This document shows, one piece after another, positions 41,999 through 49,769 of a stretch of DNA of 64,000 nucleotides. Every line of letters starts with the position of its first letter. Within the stretch, counting starts at the first letter, position 1. The notes below the pieces were generated by a model. It had not been told where the DNA came from. It was given only the letters and a program-made list of their open reading frames with translations, and did not search any database. The DNA is taken from NCBI GenBank assembly GCA_001772615.1, contig MEUZ01000001.1:1-64000 (forward strand), in the 5' to 3' direction. Made by a program: the position numbers and the translations under genes. The stretch comes from a candidate division WWE3 bacterium RIFCSPHIGHO2_01_FULL_40_23 (GTDB lineage Bacteria; Patescibacteria; WWE3; UBA101185; 2-01-FULL-41-18).

Positions 41999-43566
41999 AA
42001 GAACGCATAATTTACCTGTTGTTAATAATATTAATTTTTACCGGCAGTCTAGGATTTCTCCTTCTGAACAAAGCGCCACAGATTTGGGACAGTGCGGCAC
42101 ACATTAATCTTTCCATGCTTTACGCCTATAAAATTAAGGAAGGAAGCTTCAAAGAGTTACTGACACTTTCAGGCTACTACCCCCCACTTCTTCACTTAGC
42201 AGGCGGGTTGTTCTTTATGATATTTCCCAAATTCAATTCTCAATTGTGGTTAATATTCTTCTTTTACTTACTGCTTCTAGTCTTTACTTACAAACTGACA
42301 ATAAGCTTGTACGGGAAGGAAGTAAACAACTTGTCTTTGTTAACCTGCCTGATTCTTAGCTTGTTCCCACAAATATACACACAAACCAGAGTTTTCTTGA
42401 TAGATCTTATGATGACCATGCTTCTTGCCGGAGGCCTTTACTTCCTGCATACATCAAATGGGCTTAAATCCACTGGAAGAAGCTTGGCAGCCTTTACATT
42501 TTTCTCATTGGCCCAACTATCCAAATGGTATGCTTTCATTTTTATGCCCGTACCTATAATTTACGAATTGATTAGAAATAAAGCTAACTTTTCAAGGAAG
42601 GCAGTCGTCAATCTCCTATCGGGTATAGCAGTAATCTTAGTTTTAAACTTACCATGGTATTACTTAAATTATAAGTCTATTCTTTACTACTTCGGCTTCT
42701 TCCAGAAGGGTGAATCAATAGACCCGCAAAGCCTTTTCTCACTTGACGCTCTCTCCGAATACATTAGGTTGGTATCTGTATATGAACTGTATTTTGTTAA
42801 TTTCATAATAATGTTGGTTGGACTTGCCTACCTTCTTGTAAAAAAAGAGACGCACTCGAAGTATTACCTTTTCTCCATACTTTTACCGTTTTTTATTATG
42901 AATTTAATTGTAAACAAAGACTCCAGATTTTTAATGCCGCTTCTTCTCTACTTTGCAGTTATCATTTCAAAGTTGTTTATAAATATCATCCAAAGAAGCA
43001 GGCTTGCAGGAAGCTCGCTTCTTATACTATATCTCACAGTAAATATAACCCTTTACATCTTCACTTCATTTAACCAATTAGGCTATGAACTGCCTGAAAA
43101 CTTAATGTTTATAAGCTATCTCATCTCCGGACCCGTCAAAAAGTACAACTGGGCCAGGTGGAACCCAACCGAGTTTTCGTACCGCACAGATAGCTGGGAG
43201 GTGGATAATGTTTATAACTACATTAAAGAACTTACCGGAAAAAACAGCGCAAAAATACTTTTTGCGGTTGATTACCCGTATTTTAATTCCGTGAACTTTA
43301 ACAGTCTTCAAATTTATGAGAAGTACAGCTACGACGTGCGATTAACCATGCCGGGAGAAAAGTTAGAAGATCTCACAAACTTTGATATCATCTTGACAGC
43401 GGATAAACCGGGGCCTGAAAGTATTTTTATTTACTCGGATATGATAAGGATTAATAAGTTTTTAAAAGAAGAGAGTACAGATTTTACTGATGTTAAGACC
43501 TTTACCCTTCCTAACAACGTAAATGTTTATGTGTACCAAAGATTAGATTTGGAAAATACTCAATAG
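41995..43566 (+). CDS. GT-C glycosyltransferase (ArnT/PMT-like)
   Basis: About 523 residues. The best N-terminus is LKERIIYLLLIILIF, starting at a CTG (41995-41997) that overlaps the previous stop and is preceded by GGAAAGG at 5 nt; the first conventional start, TTG 42019, would remove the charged residues and has no ribosome site. The first loop carries WDSAAHINLSML, the Asp motif of the family, followed by about 11 helices and a C-terminal soluble domain. Third gene of the operon. Confidence 0.8.
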   Translation: MKERIIYLLLIILIFTGSLGFLLLNKAPQIWDSAAHINLSMLYAYKIKEGSFKELLTLSGYYPPLLHLAGGLFFMIFPKFNSQLWLIFFFYLLLLVFTYKLTISLYGKEVNNLSLLTCLILSLFPQIYTQTRVFLIDLMMTMLLAGGLYFLHTSNGLKSTGRSLAAFTFFSLAQLSKWYAFIFMPVPIIYELIRNKANFSRKAVVNLLSGIAVILVLNLPWYYLNYKSILYYFGFFQKGESIDPQSLFSLDALSEYIRLVSVYELYFVNFIIMLVGLAYLLVKKETHSKYYLFSILLPFFIMNLIVNKDSRFLMPLLLYFAVIISKLFINIIQRSRLAGSSLLILYLTVNITLYIFTSFNQLGYELPENLMFISYLISGPVKKYNWARWNPTEFSYRTDSWEVDNVYNYIKELTGKNSAKILFAVDYPYFNSVNFNSLQIYEKYSYDVRLTMPGEKLEDLTNFDIILTADKPGPESIFIYSDMIRINKFLKEESTDFTDVKTFTLPNNVNVYVYQRLDLENTQ

Positions 43567-43575
43567 AAACAATTT

Positions 43576-43620
43576 TAAAAAAGAAAAAGCGCGGAAGTTT
43601 CGGTTAAGAAAATTCCGCGC
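43576..43620 (-). terminator. Terminator between convergent genes
   Basis: GCGCGGAA/TTCCGCGC stem; the minus-strand side continues TTTTTCTTTTTT, so it mainly serves the GC-rich gene. Confidence 0.85.
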
Positions 43621-43651
43621 TAGTTTGCGCTTGCCGGAGTGTCCAGCTAAT

Positions 43652-44605
43652 TTACTTGCATTTAGCGTACATCACATCCGGTTCGCGCACCCCATGTTCC
43701 GCAGCCGGCCCCCATTGACCTTGCCCCCATTTCGCGTTGGTCTTGGAGCCGGCTTCGTTCACGAAATTGACTTTGATATCAACCCCGGGAACGATCTGGA
43801 AGCTGGTACCCTTGCAAATCGGCCCGTCATCGTACTGGACCAATGCGTAGGTACCCTTTTGAACGCCCCAGAAAGCAACCCCACGAGCCGCCGGACCGCA
43901 GTTTTGCTGCTTCCAGCCGCAGTTGAAGAGCTGGGCGTAGGTGTCATGGGTAACGGTGGCGCCACCGAGGCGGGACTCAACGTACGGGAACGTTGCGTAG
44001 CGAAGCTGCAACGTCACCGTAACCCCGGGCTCGAGCTCAAAGGCCACGCAGTCCACGTTGTGGACCCCGGCCTTCCCATTGAGCTCCGACAACCCGAAGG
44101 GAACGTCCCAGAGGCACGTGACGTGGTTACCCCTATCGTCCGTGCGCTCAAGGATAAACTTCCCCGGAGGGTCGGTCTTCTCGGGAGCAGTCACCACAGC
44201 GCCGGGGATGACCTTCCACGGCCAGTCGTCCGTGACCTTGACCATGATAAACCCGTTCACCGGATCCATCTGATAGGTTCCGGTGACGACCAAAGCCGGA
44301 GCCGTGGGCGCAGCGGTCGGGGTGGGGATAGCCATAGGCGCGACGCGGGCCGTCTCGGTGACGGGGTCCGCGGCCGCGATGCCGGGGCCAGCACCCTCGG
44401 TGCCGACGGTGTCGGTGATCACCTCGGCCGCCGGGGCATCTGCGGGGGCGGGCTCGGCGCGGAGGGGCTCACCGCTGGTGAGCTCCGCGAGCTGGGCCCG
44501 AACGGCCTGGCCGCCCGGGGCGTTCCAGGCCACAGCCCCCACGCCGCAGAGGAAAACGGCTGCGATCAGGGCGATGACCGCCCAGATCCAAGTATTAGTG
44601 CGCAT
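43652..44605 (-). CDS. GC-rich exported protein, probably acquired
   Basis: A 317-residue protein with AAAGGAGAAC as ribosome site, a signal anchor (~8-27), a long Ala/Pro/Thr-rich linker (~28-105) and a C-terminal domain with six cysteines (for example CLWD, NCGWKQQNC). The base composition is far above its neighbours: line 44401-44460 is 78% G+C, against 33% at 43201-43260, and codons are almost all G/C-ending. The opposite strand is also open but has a shadow-like Arg/Gly composition. I infer transfer from a GC-rich donor. The function is unknown. Confidence 0.75.
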   Translation of the reverse strand: MRTNTWIWAVIALIAAVFLCGVGAVAWNAPGGQAVRAQLAELTSGEPLRAEPAPADAPAAEVITDTVGTEGAGPGIAAADPVTETARVAPMAIPTPTAAPTAPALVVTGTYQMDPVNGFIMVKVTDDWPWKVIPGAVVTAPEKTDPPGKFILERTDDRGNHVTCLWDVPFGLSELNGKAGVHNVDCVAFELEPGVTVTLQLRYATFPYVESRLGGATVTHDTYAQLFNCGWKQQNCGPAARGVAFWGVQKGTYALVQYDDGPICKGTSFQIVPGVDIKVNFVNEAGSKTNAKWGQGQWGPAAEHGVREPDVMYAKCK

Positions 44606-44729
44606 TTTGTTCTCCTTTCTATAGAGAATTGAAAAAAGTAGAGTGGCAGCGCTACCACACTACTCCTCCGCCAAGTATTTGTTGGCGAATAGTCCCGATC
44701 TTCTGGGCTTTTATAAGGGTTGAGGATGT

Positions 44730-44800
44730 CATTCTGGCGAAAGCCAGAATCTAGATCCCGGATCATGTCCTTGCCTTCGGCAAGGAGGTCCGGGATGACA
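44730..44800. repeat. Two dispersed palindromic elements
   Basis: GTCATTCTGGCGAAAGCC/AGAATC joined to GATCCCGGATCATGTCC with an inner CTTGCC/GGCAAG stem, ending GGGATGACA. Confidence 0.75.
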
Positions 44801-44991
44801 AGGAAAACCTTATAGAAGCCCAAAAGCTTGATAAAAGGAGTTTGTTACAGAAAACGGGATGAAAAGTATGTAATGACCCTTCTTCGCCAAGGCTACGAAG
44901 GGTAACTCATTCTAACGCGTGCTACGCGAAGAACGAGTAATAGGAAGGAACAGGTTACTCTTTGTGAGAAATAACCTGCTCCTTCTAAAGT

Positions 44992-45513
44992 CTAGCCCTT
45001 GTCCTTCTTTTGCCGGCGGAAACGTTCGGGTTGGGGCAAAAAGAACCAACCCATCACGAACGCGATAATGCCGCCGACTGCCTCGAACAACGCGTAACCG
45101 CGACCGAGGCGCTCGGGCTCCCCTCCAGTGATCAGATCCATGACATTCGCCAAGATGTTATAGGCGAAGTCGAAGGGGGTGATTCGGATCCAGCCAATGA
45201 AGCCCGAGATTACATCAAAAGCCCAAATCACTCCAATCACCTTGGCCCAGTTCCAGTCGCGGCGGAACCAGCCCCAGATGACCCCCCAAAGGGTAGCCAA
45301 GAGATCTTTCAAAGTGCTGATCTCCTTGGGCGCGGCTGGGGGTGGGGTCGTGGGGCGGGTGGCGGGGGCGGGCTGCGAAGCGGCGGGAGCTTCCTCACCA
45401 CCGTTGCCCCTGGCTTCTTCCAATACCACAACCTCCGCCTTGGGCGTGGTGGCTTCACCGGGTTGAGCCAGACCGGCCTCTACCAGGAGCGCATTCAGAT
45501 CAATTCCTTCCAT
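44992..45513 (-). CDS. GC-rich membrane protein
   Basis: A 173-residue protein: an acidic/Pro-rich N-terminal half (~1-65) and a C-terminal membrane part with aromatic helices (WGVIWGWFRRDW, then ~95-118 and ~145-162) and a basic tail. GGAGGAAAAAA precedes the start. The G+C content is high, as in the gene at 43652, so both may have come together. A ~355-nt leader separates it from its promoter. A hairpin with GCAGGTTA/TAACCTG follows the stop. No family is recognised. Confidence 0.7.
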   Translation of the reverse strand: MEGIDLNALLVEAGLAQPGEATTPKAEVVVLEEARGNGGEEAPAASQPAPATRPTTPPPAAPKEISTLKDLLATLWGVIWGWFRRDWNWAKVIGVIWAFDVISGFIGWIRITPFDFAYNILANVMDLITGGEPERLGRGYALFEAVGGIIAFVMGWFFLPQPERFRRQKKDKG

Positions 45514-45868
45514 TTTTTTCCTCCATGGAGATTAATGGTTTCAATACGCGAATCCACAAGGGCTAAACCCTTATGAATCATCCCGTTCTCTGTAACATAT
45601 TTTCAAAGTTCTTTATTGAGATCCCTGCTTTCCCGCCAGGAGGCGGACAGGCGCAGGGATGACAAAGAGTAGCTCTTTTAGAACCTGTTTCATCTTCCGT
45701 GGTTTTTACTGCACCCTACCCCTATTTGTAACAAAAGTAATCAATGGGCATCATGCAGCTGACAGAGGATGAAACCGGATCTAAAATACCAAAAAAGAGC
45801 GATCGCCCTGTATCGAAATATACGCGGAGATAGCCCTTTATTTAACTCTCTCCTCTATTTCAAATTGC
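45514..45868 (-). promoter_or_regulatory. Long leader of the GC-rich membrane protein
   Basis: No gene is visible in this leader. It contains AGGGCGATCGCTCT followed by TTTTTT (45797-45815, terminator-like on the minus strand) and a dispersed palindrome at 45618-45664. Confidence 0.4.
45618..45664. repeat. Dispersed palindromic element
   Basis: ATCCCTGC outer arm, CCGCCAGGAGGCGG core, GCAGGGAT outer arm followed by GACA. Confidence 0.75.
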
Positions 45869-45875
45869 AAGGCAG

Positions 45876-45913
45876 AGTATACCTGAATTTCCCCTCAGTG
45901 TCAAGCCTATAGG
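45876..45913 (-). promoter_or_regulatory. Promoter with upstream CCTATAGG
   Basis: Minus strand: CCTATAGG (45906-45913), TTGACA (45899-45904), 17-bp spacer, TATACT (45876-45881). Confidence 0.85.
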
Positions 45914-46086
45914 AGTTGCTATGAGGGTCTTGCCTTAGCGATTAATGCCACGAATTTCTTCGTAAATTGAGCTTTTTAAGTTTTTCGAGGGGTGGGGGGA
46001 AGAAATAACTTAGCTCATGCACTCTAAGCGATGCCTAAACAGAAGCCTCTATAGTCATTCCCAACTATGTTGTCATTCCTTTTCTA

Positions 46087-46192
46087 CTTTGTCATTCTGG
46101 CGCCAGGTCCTCCTATAGTGGGAAAGCCAGAATCTAAAGTAGATCCCGGATCATGTGCCTGCTTACAGCAGGCAGGTCCGGGATGACAAGTT
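46087..46192. repeat. Dispersed palindromic elements
   Basis: GTCATTCTGGC with a disrupted middle and CAGAATC, then GATCCCGGATCATGTGCC with a CCTGCTTACAGCAGG core and TCCGGGATGACA. Apart from these, 45920-46299 holds no gene. Confidence 0.7.
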
Positions 46193-46299
46193 CTCTACTA
46201 CCAAGTTAACGCTCCAAAAAGAATGAGAATGCTTAAAAGTCAAAACAAAACTCCCGTAAACTCAAAACCGCTAAAGCCTCTAGGATTAAGTTACTTACT

Positions 46300-46692
46300 T
46301 TAAGCCTCAATCTTAAAAATCTTCAGCCCCTTTACCCTTTTGAAATGCGATGTATTCCTTGTGACCAGAATTAAGTTGCGGGCCTTGCAGGACGCCGCAA
46401 TCAAGATATCAAAATTGTCAATAAGCTTTCCCGCTTTCCTTAACCCGCTCCTTATCTTCGCAAACTCCTGCGTCACCTCCAGATCCACATTCACAATGGA
46501 AAAATTACCAAGAAACCCCTCAAACTCGGAAAGCTTCTTTTTATCCCTCAAAGTATATATACCCTCAAGTATCTCCCCTATACAAATAATGCTTGTGTAC
46601 AGAGGTTTATCCTTTAGGTTTTGAAACAGCTTAACGGAGTAGCCGACTCCCTTTAAAAAGTCAATAAGACAGTCTGAATCTATTAAGTACAT
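46300..46692 (-). CDS. PIN-domain toxin (VapC-like)
   Basis: A 130-residue PIN ribonuclease: acidic residues at MYLIDSDCLIDFL (Asp5), GEILEG (Glu ~39), NFDILIAA (Asp ~95) and a late TRNTSHF form the usual metal site. It lies 6 bp after the antitoxin gene on the same strand, as in VapBC systems. Substrate RNA cannot be told. The length is typical. Confidence 0.88.
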   Translation of the reverse strand: MYLIDSDCLIDFLKGVGYSVKLFQNLKDKPLYTSIICIGEILEGIYTLRDKKKLSEFEGFLGNFSIVNVDLEVTQEFAKIRSGLRKAGKLIDNFDILIAASCKARNLILVTRNTSHFKRVKGLKIFKIEA

Positions 46693-46698
46693 AACCGA

Positions 46699-46965
46699 TT
46701 AAGGTTGTTTTCTTGTTCCCTGATCTTTTCTTGAGGAATAAATTTCATCTTTTAGTTTTTTAGAGTTTAGATCTTTCCAGATTCCCGCAAATCTTAAAAT
46801 ATTACTGACATCATCCTCTGGCCCACTAATCTTAGCTACATCTATCCCCGACTTCTTAACAACAAATTTCTCTTTTTTAAGATAAACCCTTGAAAGTATT
46901 TCAAAAAGTCTGCTTCTCATTTCACTGGCGTTTATGGGTATATATCCACCTGAAGTAGCATTCAT
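46699..46965 (-). CDS. Antitoxin of the VapBC-like pair
   Basis: 88 residues from ATG 46965 (MNATSGGYIPINASEMRSRL), resembling Phd/YefM-type antitoxins: an N-terminal DNA-binding half (MRSRLFEILSRV) and a flexible basic C-terminal half that would wrap the toxin. An alternative start further upstream would include operator DNA. The palindrome TGTACAATAATGTACA overlaps its promoter, suggesting autoregulation. The mRNA is probably leaderless. Confidence 0.75.
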   Translation of the reverse strand: MNATSGGYIPINASEMRSRLFEILSRVYLKKEKFVVKKSGIDVAKISGPEDDVSNILRFAGIWKDLNSKKLKDEIYSSRKDQGTRKQP

Positions 46966-46972
46966 AAATAGT

Positions 46973-47001
46973 ATTGTACAATAATGTACATCCAAAGACA
47001 A
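46973..47001 (-). promoter_or_regulatory. Toxin-antitoxin promoter and operator
   Basis: Minus strand: TTGTCT (46996-47001), 17-bp spacer, TACAAT (46973-46978). The operator TGTACAATAATGTACA at 46975-46990 overlaps the -10 box; the start codon follows 7 nt after the -10. Confidence 0.75.
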
Positions 47002-47010
47002 TTATGAACA

Positions 47011-47045
47011 TAAAAACCCCGCCGGCTTAAAAAGCAAGCGGGGTT
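47011..47045 (-). terminator. Terminator of the 133-aa membrane protein gene
   Basis: Minus strand: AACCCCGC, loop, GCGGGGTT then TTTATG. Confidence 0.85.
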
Positions 47046-47079
47046 TGAGCTTGATCGCAAATTACTTGCTCACCTTTTC

Positions 47080-47481
47080 CTATTGGTCAGACAACCCAAC
47101 ACCAATACCAAAAAGAGAAACAAAGACGGACACCAGCTGGCATATAAGTCCTGCTCCCATCAGGAACAGGAAAATGTCCATATAGCCGGTGGTTGCAATC
47201 TTAGGGGCAGCAAACAGTATTGTAAAACCGAAAAGGTAAAAACACACGGCCGTTACCCGATACAAAAGCCCGGGTGTCCATCCTGCGGACACGAGGGTGA
47301 CCAGAACCAGAGCTTGCGGAAGAAGGATGACCACTGCACCGGTCAGGTTCACCCAAAACACGAACTCGCCAGCACCGGTTAAGTCACCCGTGAATGCTGG
47401 GTAGATTGAAATCGCGAGTATCAATAGCCACACACCAATCCATACTGCCCATGCCGAAACAAAACCCTTCAAAGTCTTCAT
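47080..47481 (-). CDS. Four-helix membrane protein
   Basis: A 133-residue protein with four hydrophobic segments (~8-28, ~40-60, ~72-92, ~100-125) and almost no soluble part. GGAGAGTAGAG lies 4-5 nt before the ATG. It has its own terminator. Upstream are a dispersed palindrome and a terminated noncoding RNA whose promoter may also feed this gene by read-through. No family is recognised. Confidence 0.7.
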   Translation of the reverse strand: MKTLKGFVSAWAVWIGVWLLILAISIYPAFTGDLTGAGEFVFWVNLTGAVVILLPQALVLVTLVSAGWTPGLLYRVTAVCFYLFGFTILFAAPKIATTGYMDIFLFLMGAGLICQLVSVFVSLFGIGVGLSDQ

Positions 47482-47516
47482 CTCTCTACTCTCCTTTTTG
47501 TTTGTAACCCTGAACC

Positions 47517-47591
47517 TGACTGCCCTGACTGCCGGCAGGCAGGTTTAATTCAGGATCTAGTTGAGATTCCCACTTTCGTGGGAATGACACT
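47517..47591. repeat. Dispersed palindromic elements
   Basis: A CCTGAACCTG...TTCAGG unit with a GCCTGCCGGCAGGC-like core, then GATTCCCACTTTCGTGGGAA followed by TGACA. Confidence 0.7.
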
Positions 47592-47603
47592 TGCTTATTC
47601 TAA

Positions 47604-47858
47604 CAAAAAAGCCTCTTATGATCTCTTATGGAGTTGGTGGCCTGCCCTCCCACCAACTCCGTAAAAGCCCACAAGAGGCCAAATACACAGTGTAGCAATC
47701 AATGAATATTGACTGCTACAAACTATTGTACTATTTTAAATGCAGTCTTATTGCACTTTGCCTGTCCTAAAGTGCGGACTTTATACACCTAAACGCTCTA
47801 CTAGACGCGCATTAGTCGCTCCCATGTGGAGCGTTTTTTAATGGTTTCGTAGATCGGT
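47604..47858 (-). ncRNA. Terminated noncoding RNA or leader, ~255 nt
   Basis: Runs from a good promoter to a large terminator (47604-47679: GCCTCTT/AAGAGGC outer and GGAGTTGGTGG/CCACCAACTCC inner stems, then TTTTTT on the minus strand). Inside are hairpins CGCTCC-ACAT-GGGAGCG and GTAGCA-TCAAT/ATTGA-TGCTAC. No gene. It is either an independent small RNA or an attenuated leader of the 133-aa membrane protein. Confidence 0.6.
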
Positions 47859-47864
47859 TGTTAA

Positions 47865-47900
47865 ATAATAACACCCGCGTCAATCCGTGTCAACCCATAG
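47865..47900 (-). promoter_or_regulatory. Promoter of the 47.6-47.9 kb RNA
   Basis: Minus strand: TTGACA (47888-47893), 17-bp spacer, TATTAT (47865-47870); CTATGGG, a variant of the CCTATAG motif, adjoins the -35. Confidence 0.75.
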
Positions 47901-48037
47901 TTGAATTTTAATAGAAAATTGATGTGGCCTATAATAACAAATGGACATTTAAGTCCGTGATGGCAACATAAAAGTGTTCTAGATTGTCGTTGTGGATAAC
48001 TATGTGAACTTTGGGATGAAGCTAAAGATATTTAGCT

Positions 48038-49399
48038 TCAGCTTGTGGAATTTAACTCATTCAAAAGTTTTCCAGTTTCAGTTTCAGCGGCTTCAAACCC
48101 CGTCACCTCATACCCGAACTCTTTCAAAAGAGACGCAAACTCGGAATCATCAGAAAGTTTTGCGGCAAGCTCCTCTTCCCTCTTTTTTGGATCGGCACTC
48201 CCATATCTTTGCTCCATTCTTCTGTATCTTTCCGCGCTCACCTCGGCGTTTTCATCAAATTTGGTATACTCCCCTCTAAAGTAACTAACAAGCTCCCCCG
48301 CCTTTTCATGAGGCGTCATATATCTAACCCCATCTTTTTCATATCCGTTAAAAATAACGCTTCTTTTCAAAATCGCCTCAAATTCCGCCTTCTGATGCAA
48401 AACAAAGCCCTCTTGCGTCCTTGCAAAGCCCAGAATCTTTCTTGCTATAGCGATGCGGTCCTCAATCGGAACTCCTAATATGCCACCTTCAATCTGTCTT
48501 CTTACACCCAAGTTGATTTCTCTAAATTCAGCATCCCCTGTCGGATAGAAGCCGGCAAAATCCCTTGCCCCGCAAGGTCCCCTTAAATCGCGGTTCGCTA
48601 TCACAATTTCATCAATCGTTGACCATTCATTAAGATAAGGCTGGTGAACTCTTAAAGCTTTTCGCCCGTCAGGAAGCGTTGCCTCAAAATCAAAATTTGG
48701 TAAGGTCACAGCTACACGGTGAGCGACATCTTCAAAACTGGCCTCAATAGCAGGCTTATAAAGAGGTTCTCCTTTCTCATTCTCCCCCACCTTGATCACA
48801 AACTTCTGAATTACCTTCCAGGTATACACGGCGCTTGCAAACTCATTCCCGGGATTTTCAAGATCTTTCGGGTCGGAAACGGCAGAAAGCTCAATATCCG
48901 AAACATCAAATTGCGACAAGTTCCAGGTAAACATTGTTTCAAAACCCGCTTCAATGACCCCGCCTTCTTTAAGAGTTACGTTTCCACTCAAGTCATCCGG
49001 CCACATTCCTCTAATTCTTGCTCTCACCCCCTTTTTTATAACTGACCTTTCAATGCTGTCATGGCCTAGAGAGATAAATTCATCCAAAGTTATATTTGCC
49101 GGACCGACAAGATCCGGGGAAATCCTTTGAATTGCCTCCAAGTCGGAAACCACGTCTGCGGCAAGCTGGTAAGAGTGTTCGGGCTTATGCATTTCAAGAG
49201 GATTTTCACCTTCGGGACCGTAGCTTGTCTCAAGAAAAGCCTTAAGAGATACTATTATCCGAGTTTTGGCCTCCCCCTCATTTTCTACAATAACCATTGA
49301 TTCATCAAACGGTAGACCTTCTTTTGGGCGAAGGAGCCCGAAATAATCGCGGTAATTGGTGTCGGCTATTCCTGTTGGTTTATCATTCTCATCTGGCAT
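48038..49399 (-). CDS. Large soluble protein of unknown function
   Basis: A 453-residue acidic, soluble protein with no recognisable domain, membrane segment or repeat; the C-terminal third is helical and charged. The ATG stands only 4 nt after the T-tract of the upstream gene's terminator and has no Shine-Dalgarno, so either a downstream start is used or translation is unusual. The following sequence has a GAAGCTAA/TTAGCTTC hairpin without T-tract. 47960-48037 and the preceding bases hold no other gene. Confidence 0.7.
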   Translation of the reverse strand: MPDENDKPTGIADTNYRDYFGLLRPKEGLPFDESMVIVENEGEAKTRIIVSLKAFLETSYGPEGENPLEMHKPEHSYQLAADVVSDLEAIQRISPDLVGPANITLDEFISLGHDSIERSVIKKGVRARIRGMWPDDLSGNVTLKEGGVIEAGFETMFTWNLSQFDVSDIELSAVSDPKDLENPGNEFASAVYTWKVIQKFVIKVGENEKGEPLYKPAIEASFEDVAHRVAVTLPNFDFEATLPDGRKALRVHQPYLNEWSTIDEIVIANRDLRGPCGARDFAGFYPTGDAEFREINLGVRRQIEGGILGVPIEDRIAIARKILGFARTQEGFVLHQKAEFEAILKRSVIFNGYEKDGVRYMTPHEKAGELVSYFRGEYTKFDENAEVSAERYRRMEQRYGSADPKKREEELAAKLSDDSEFASLLKEFGYEVTGFEAAETETGKLLNELNSTS

Positions 49400-49402
49400 A
49401 AT

Positions 49403-49440
49403 AAAAAACCGCCTTGATCACAAGCGAATGATCAAAGCGG
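49403..49440 (-). terminator. Terminator abutting the next start codon
   Basis: Minus strand: CCGCTTTGATCA, loop, TGATCAAGGCGG, then six T and ATT leading into the ATG of the 453-aa gene. Confidence 0.85.
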
Positions 49441-49448
49441 TTGAACTT

Positions 49449-49688
49449 CTAGCCCGGGGGAAGCGTATACTCGGAAGTAACATCTTTATCTTCCTCCGCA
49501 GCAAAATAAATTATTTCACGAATCCCTCTAACACCAGTTTGGAGCAGGGCCTGCACGTGCTCTTCGCAGACCTCGTATGTAACCTTATCCGTAACAACTT
49601 TATGGGTTGCAGGGTTGTTACATGTGTGGTGGCCCCACTGGCAGGTTTGGGGCGAACTTGCATGGGCGGTTGAAGTGGCAGACGGCAT
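49449..49688 (-). CDS. Small zinc-binding protein
   Basis: 79 residues from ATG 49688, chosen for GGAGGATTCA directly upstream (an in-frame ATG 12 nt earlier is inside the ribosome site). Cys/His spacing QTCQWGHHTCNNPATHKV then YEVCEEHVQ fits a C-H-C-C-H zinc finger. The C-terminal half is acidic. No family is recognised. The gene is followed by a strong terminator. Confidence 0.7.
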   Translation of the reverse strand: MPSATSTAHASSPQTCQWGHHTCNNPATHKVVTDKVTYEVCEEHVQALLQTGVRGIREIIYFAAEEDKDVTSEYTLPPG

Positions 49689-49769
49689 TGAATCCTCCAA
49701 TCTTTAAACTTGGGTCAATACTATCATAACTTTTTAAACATGGATAATGGGCTGAAAGCGCCAGAAATA

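Noticed and set aside
43625..44632. Long plus-strand open frame opposite the GC-rich gene
   Set aside because: No ribosome site, Arg/Gly/Pro-rich shadow composition; the minus-strand frame has a signal anchor, a ribosome site and a matching terminator.
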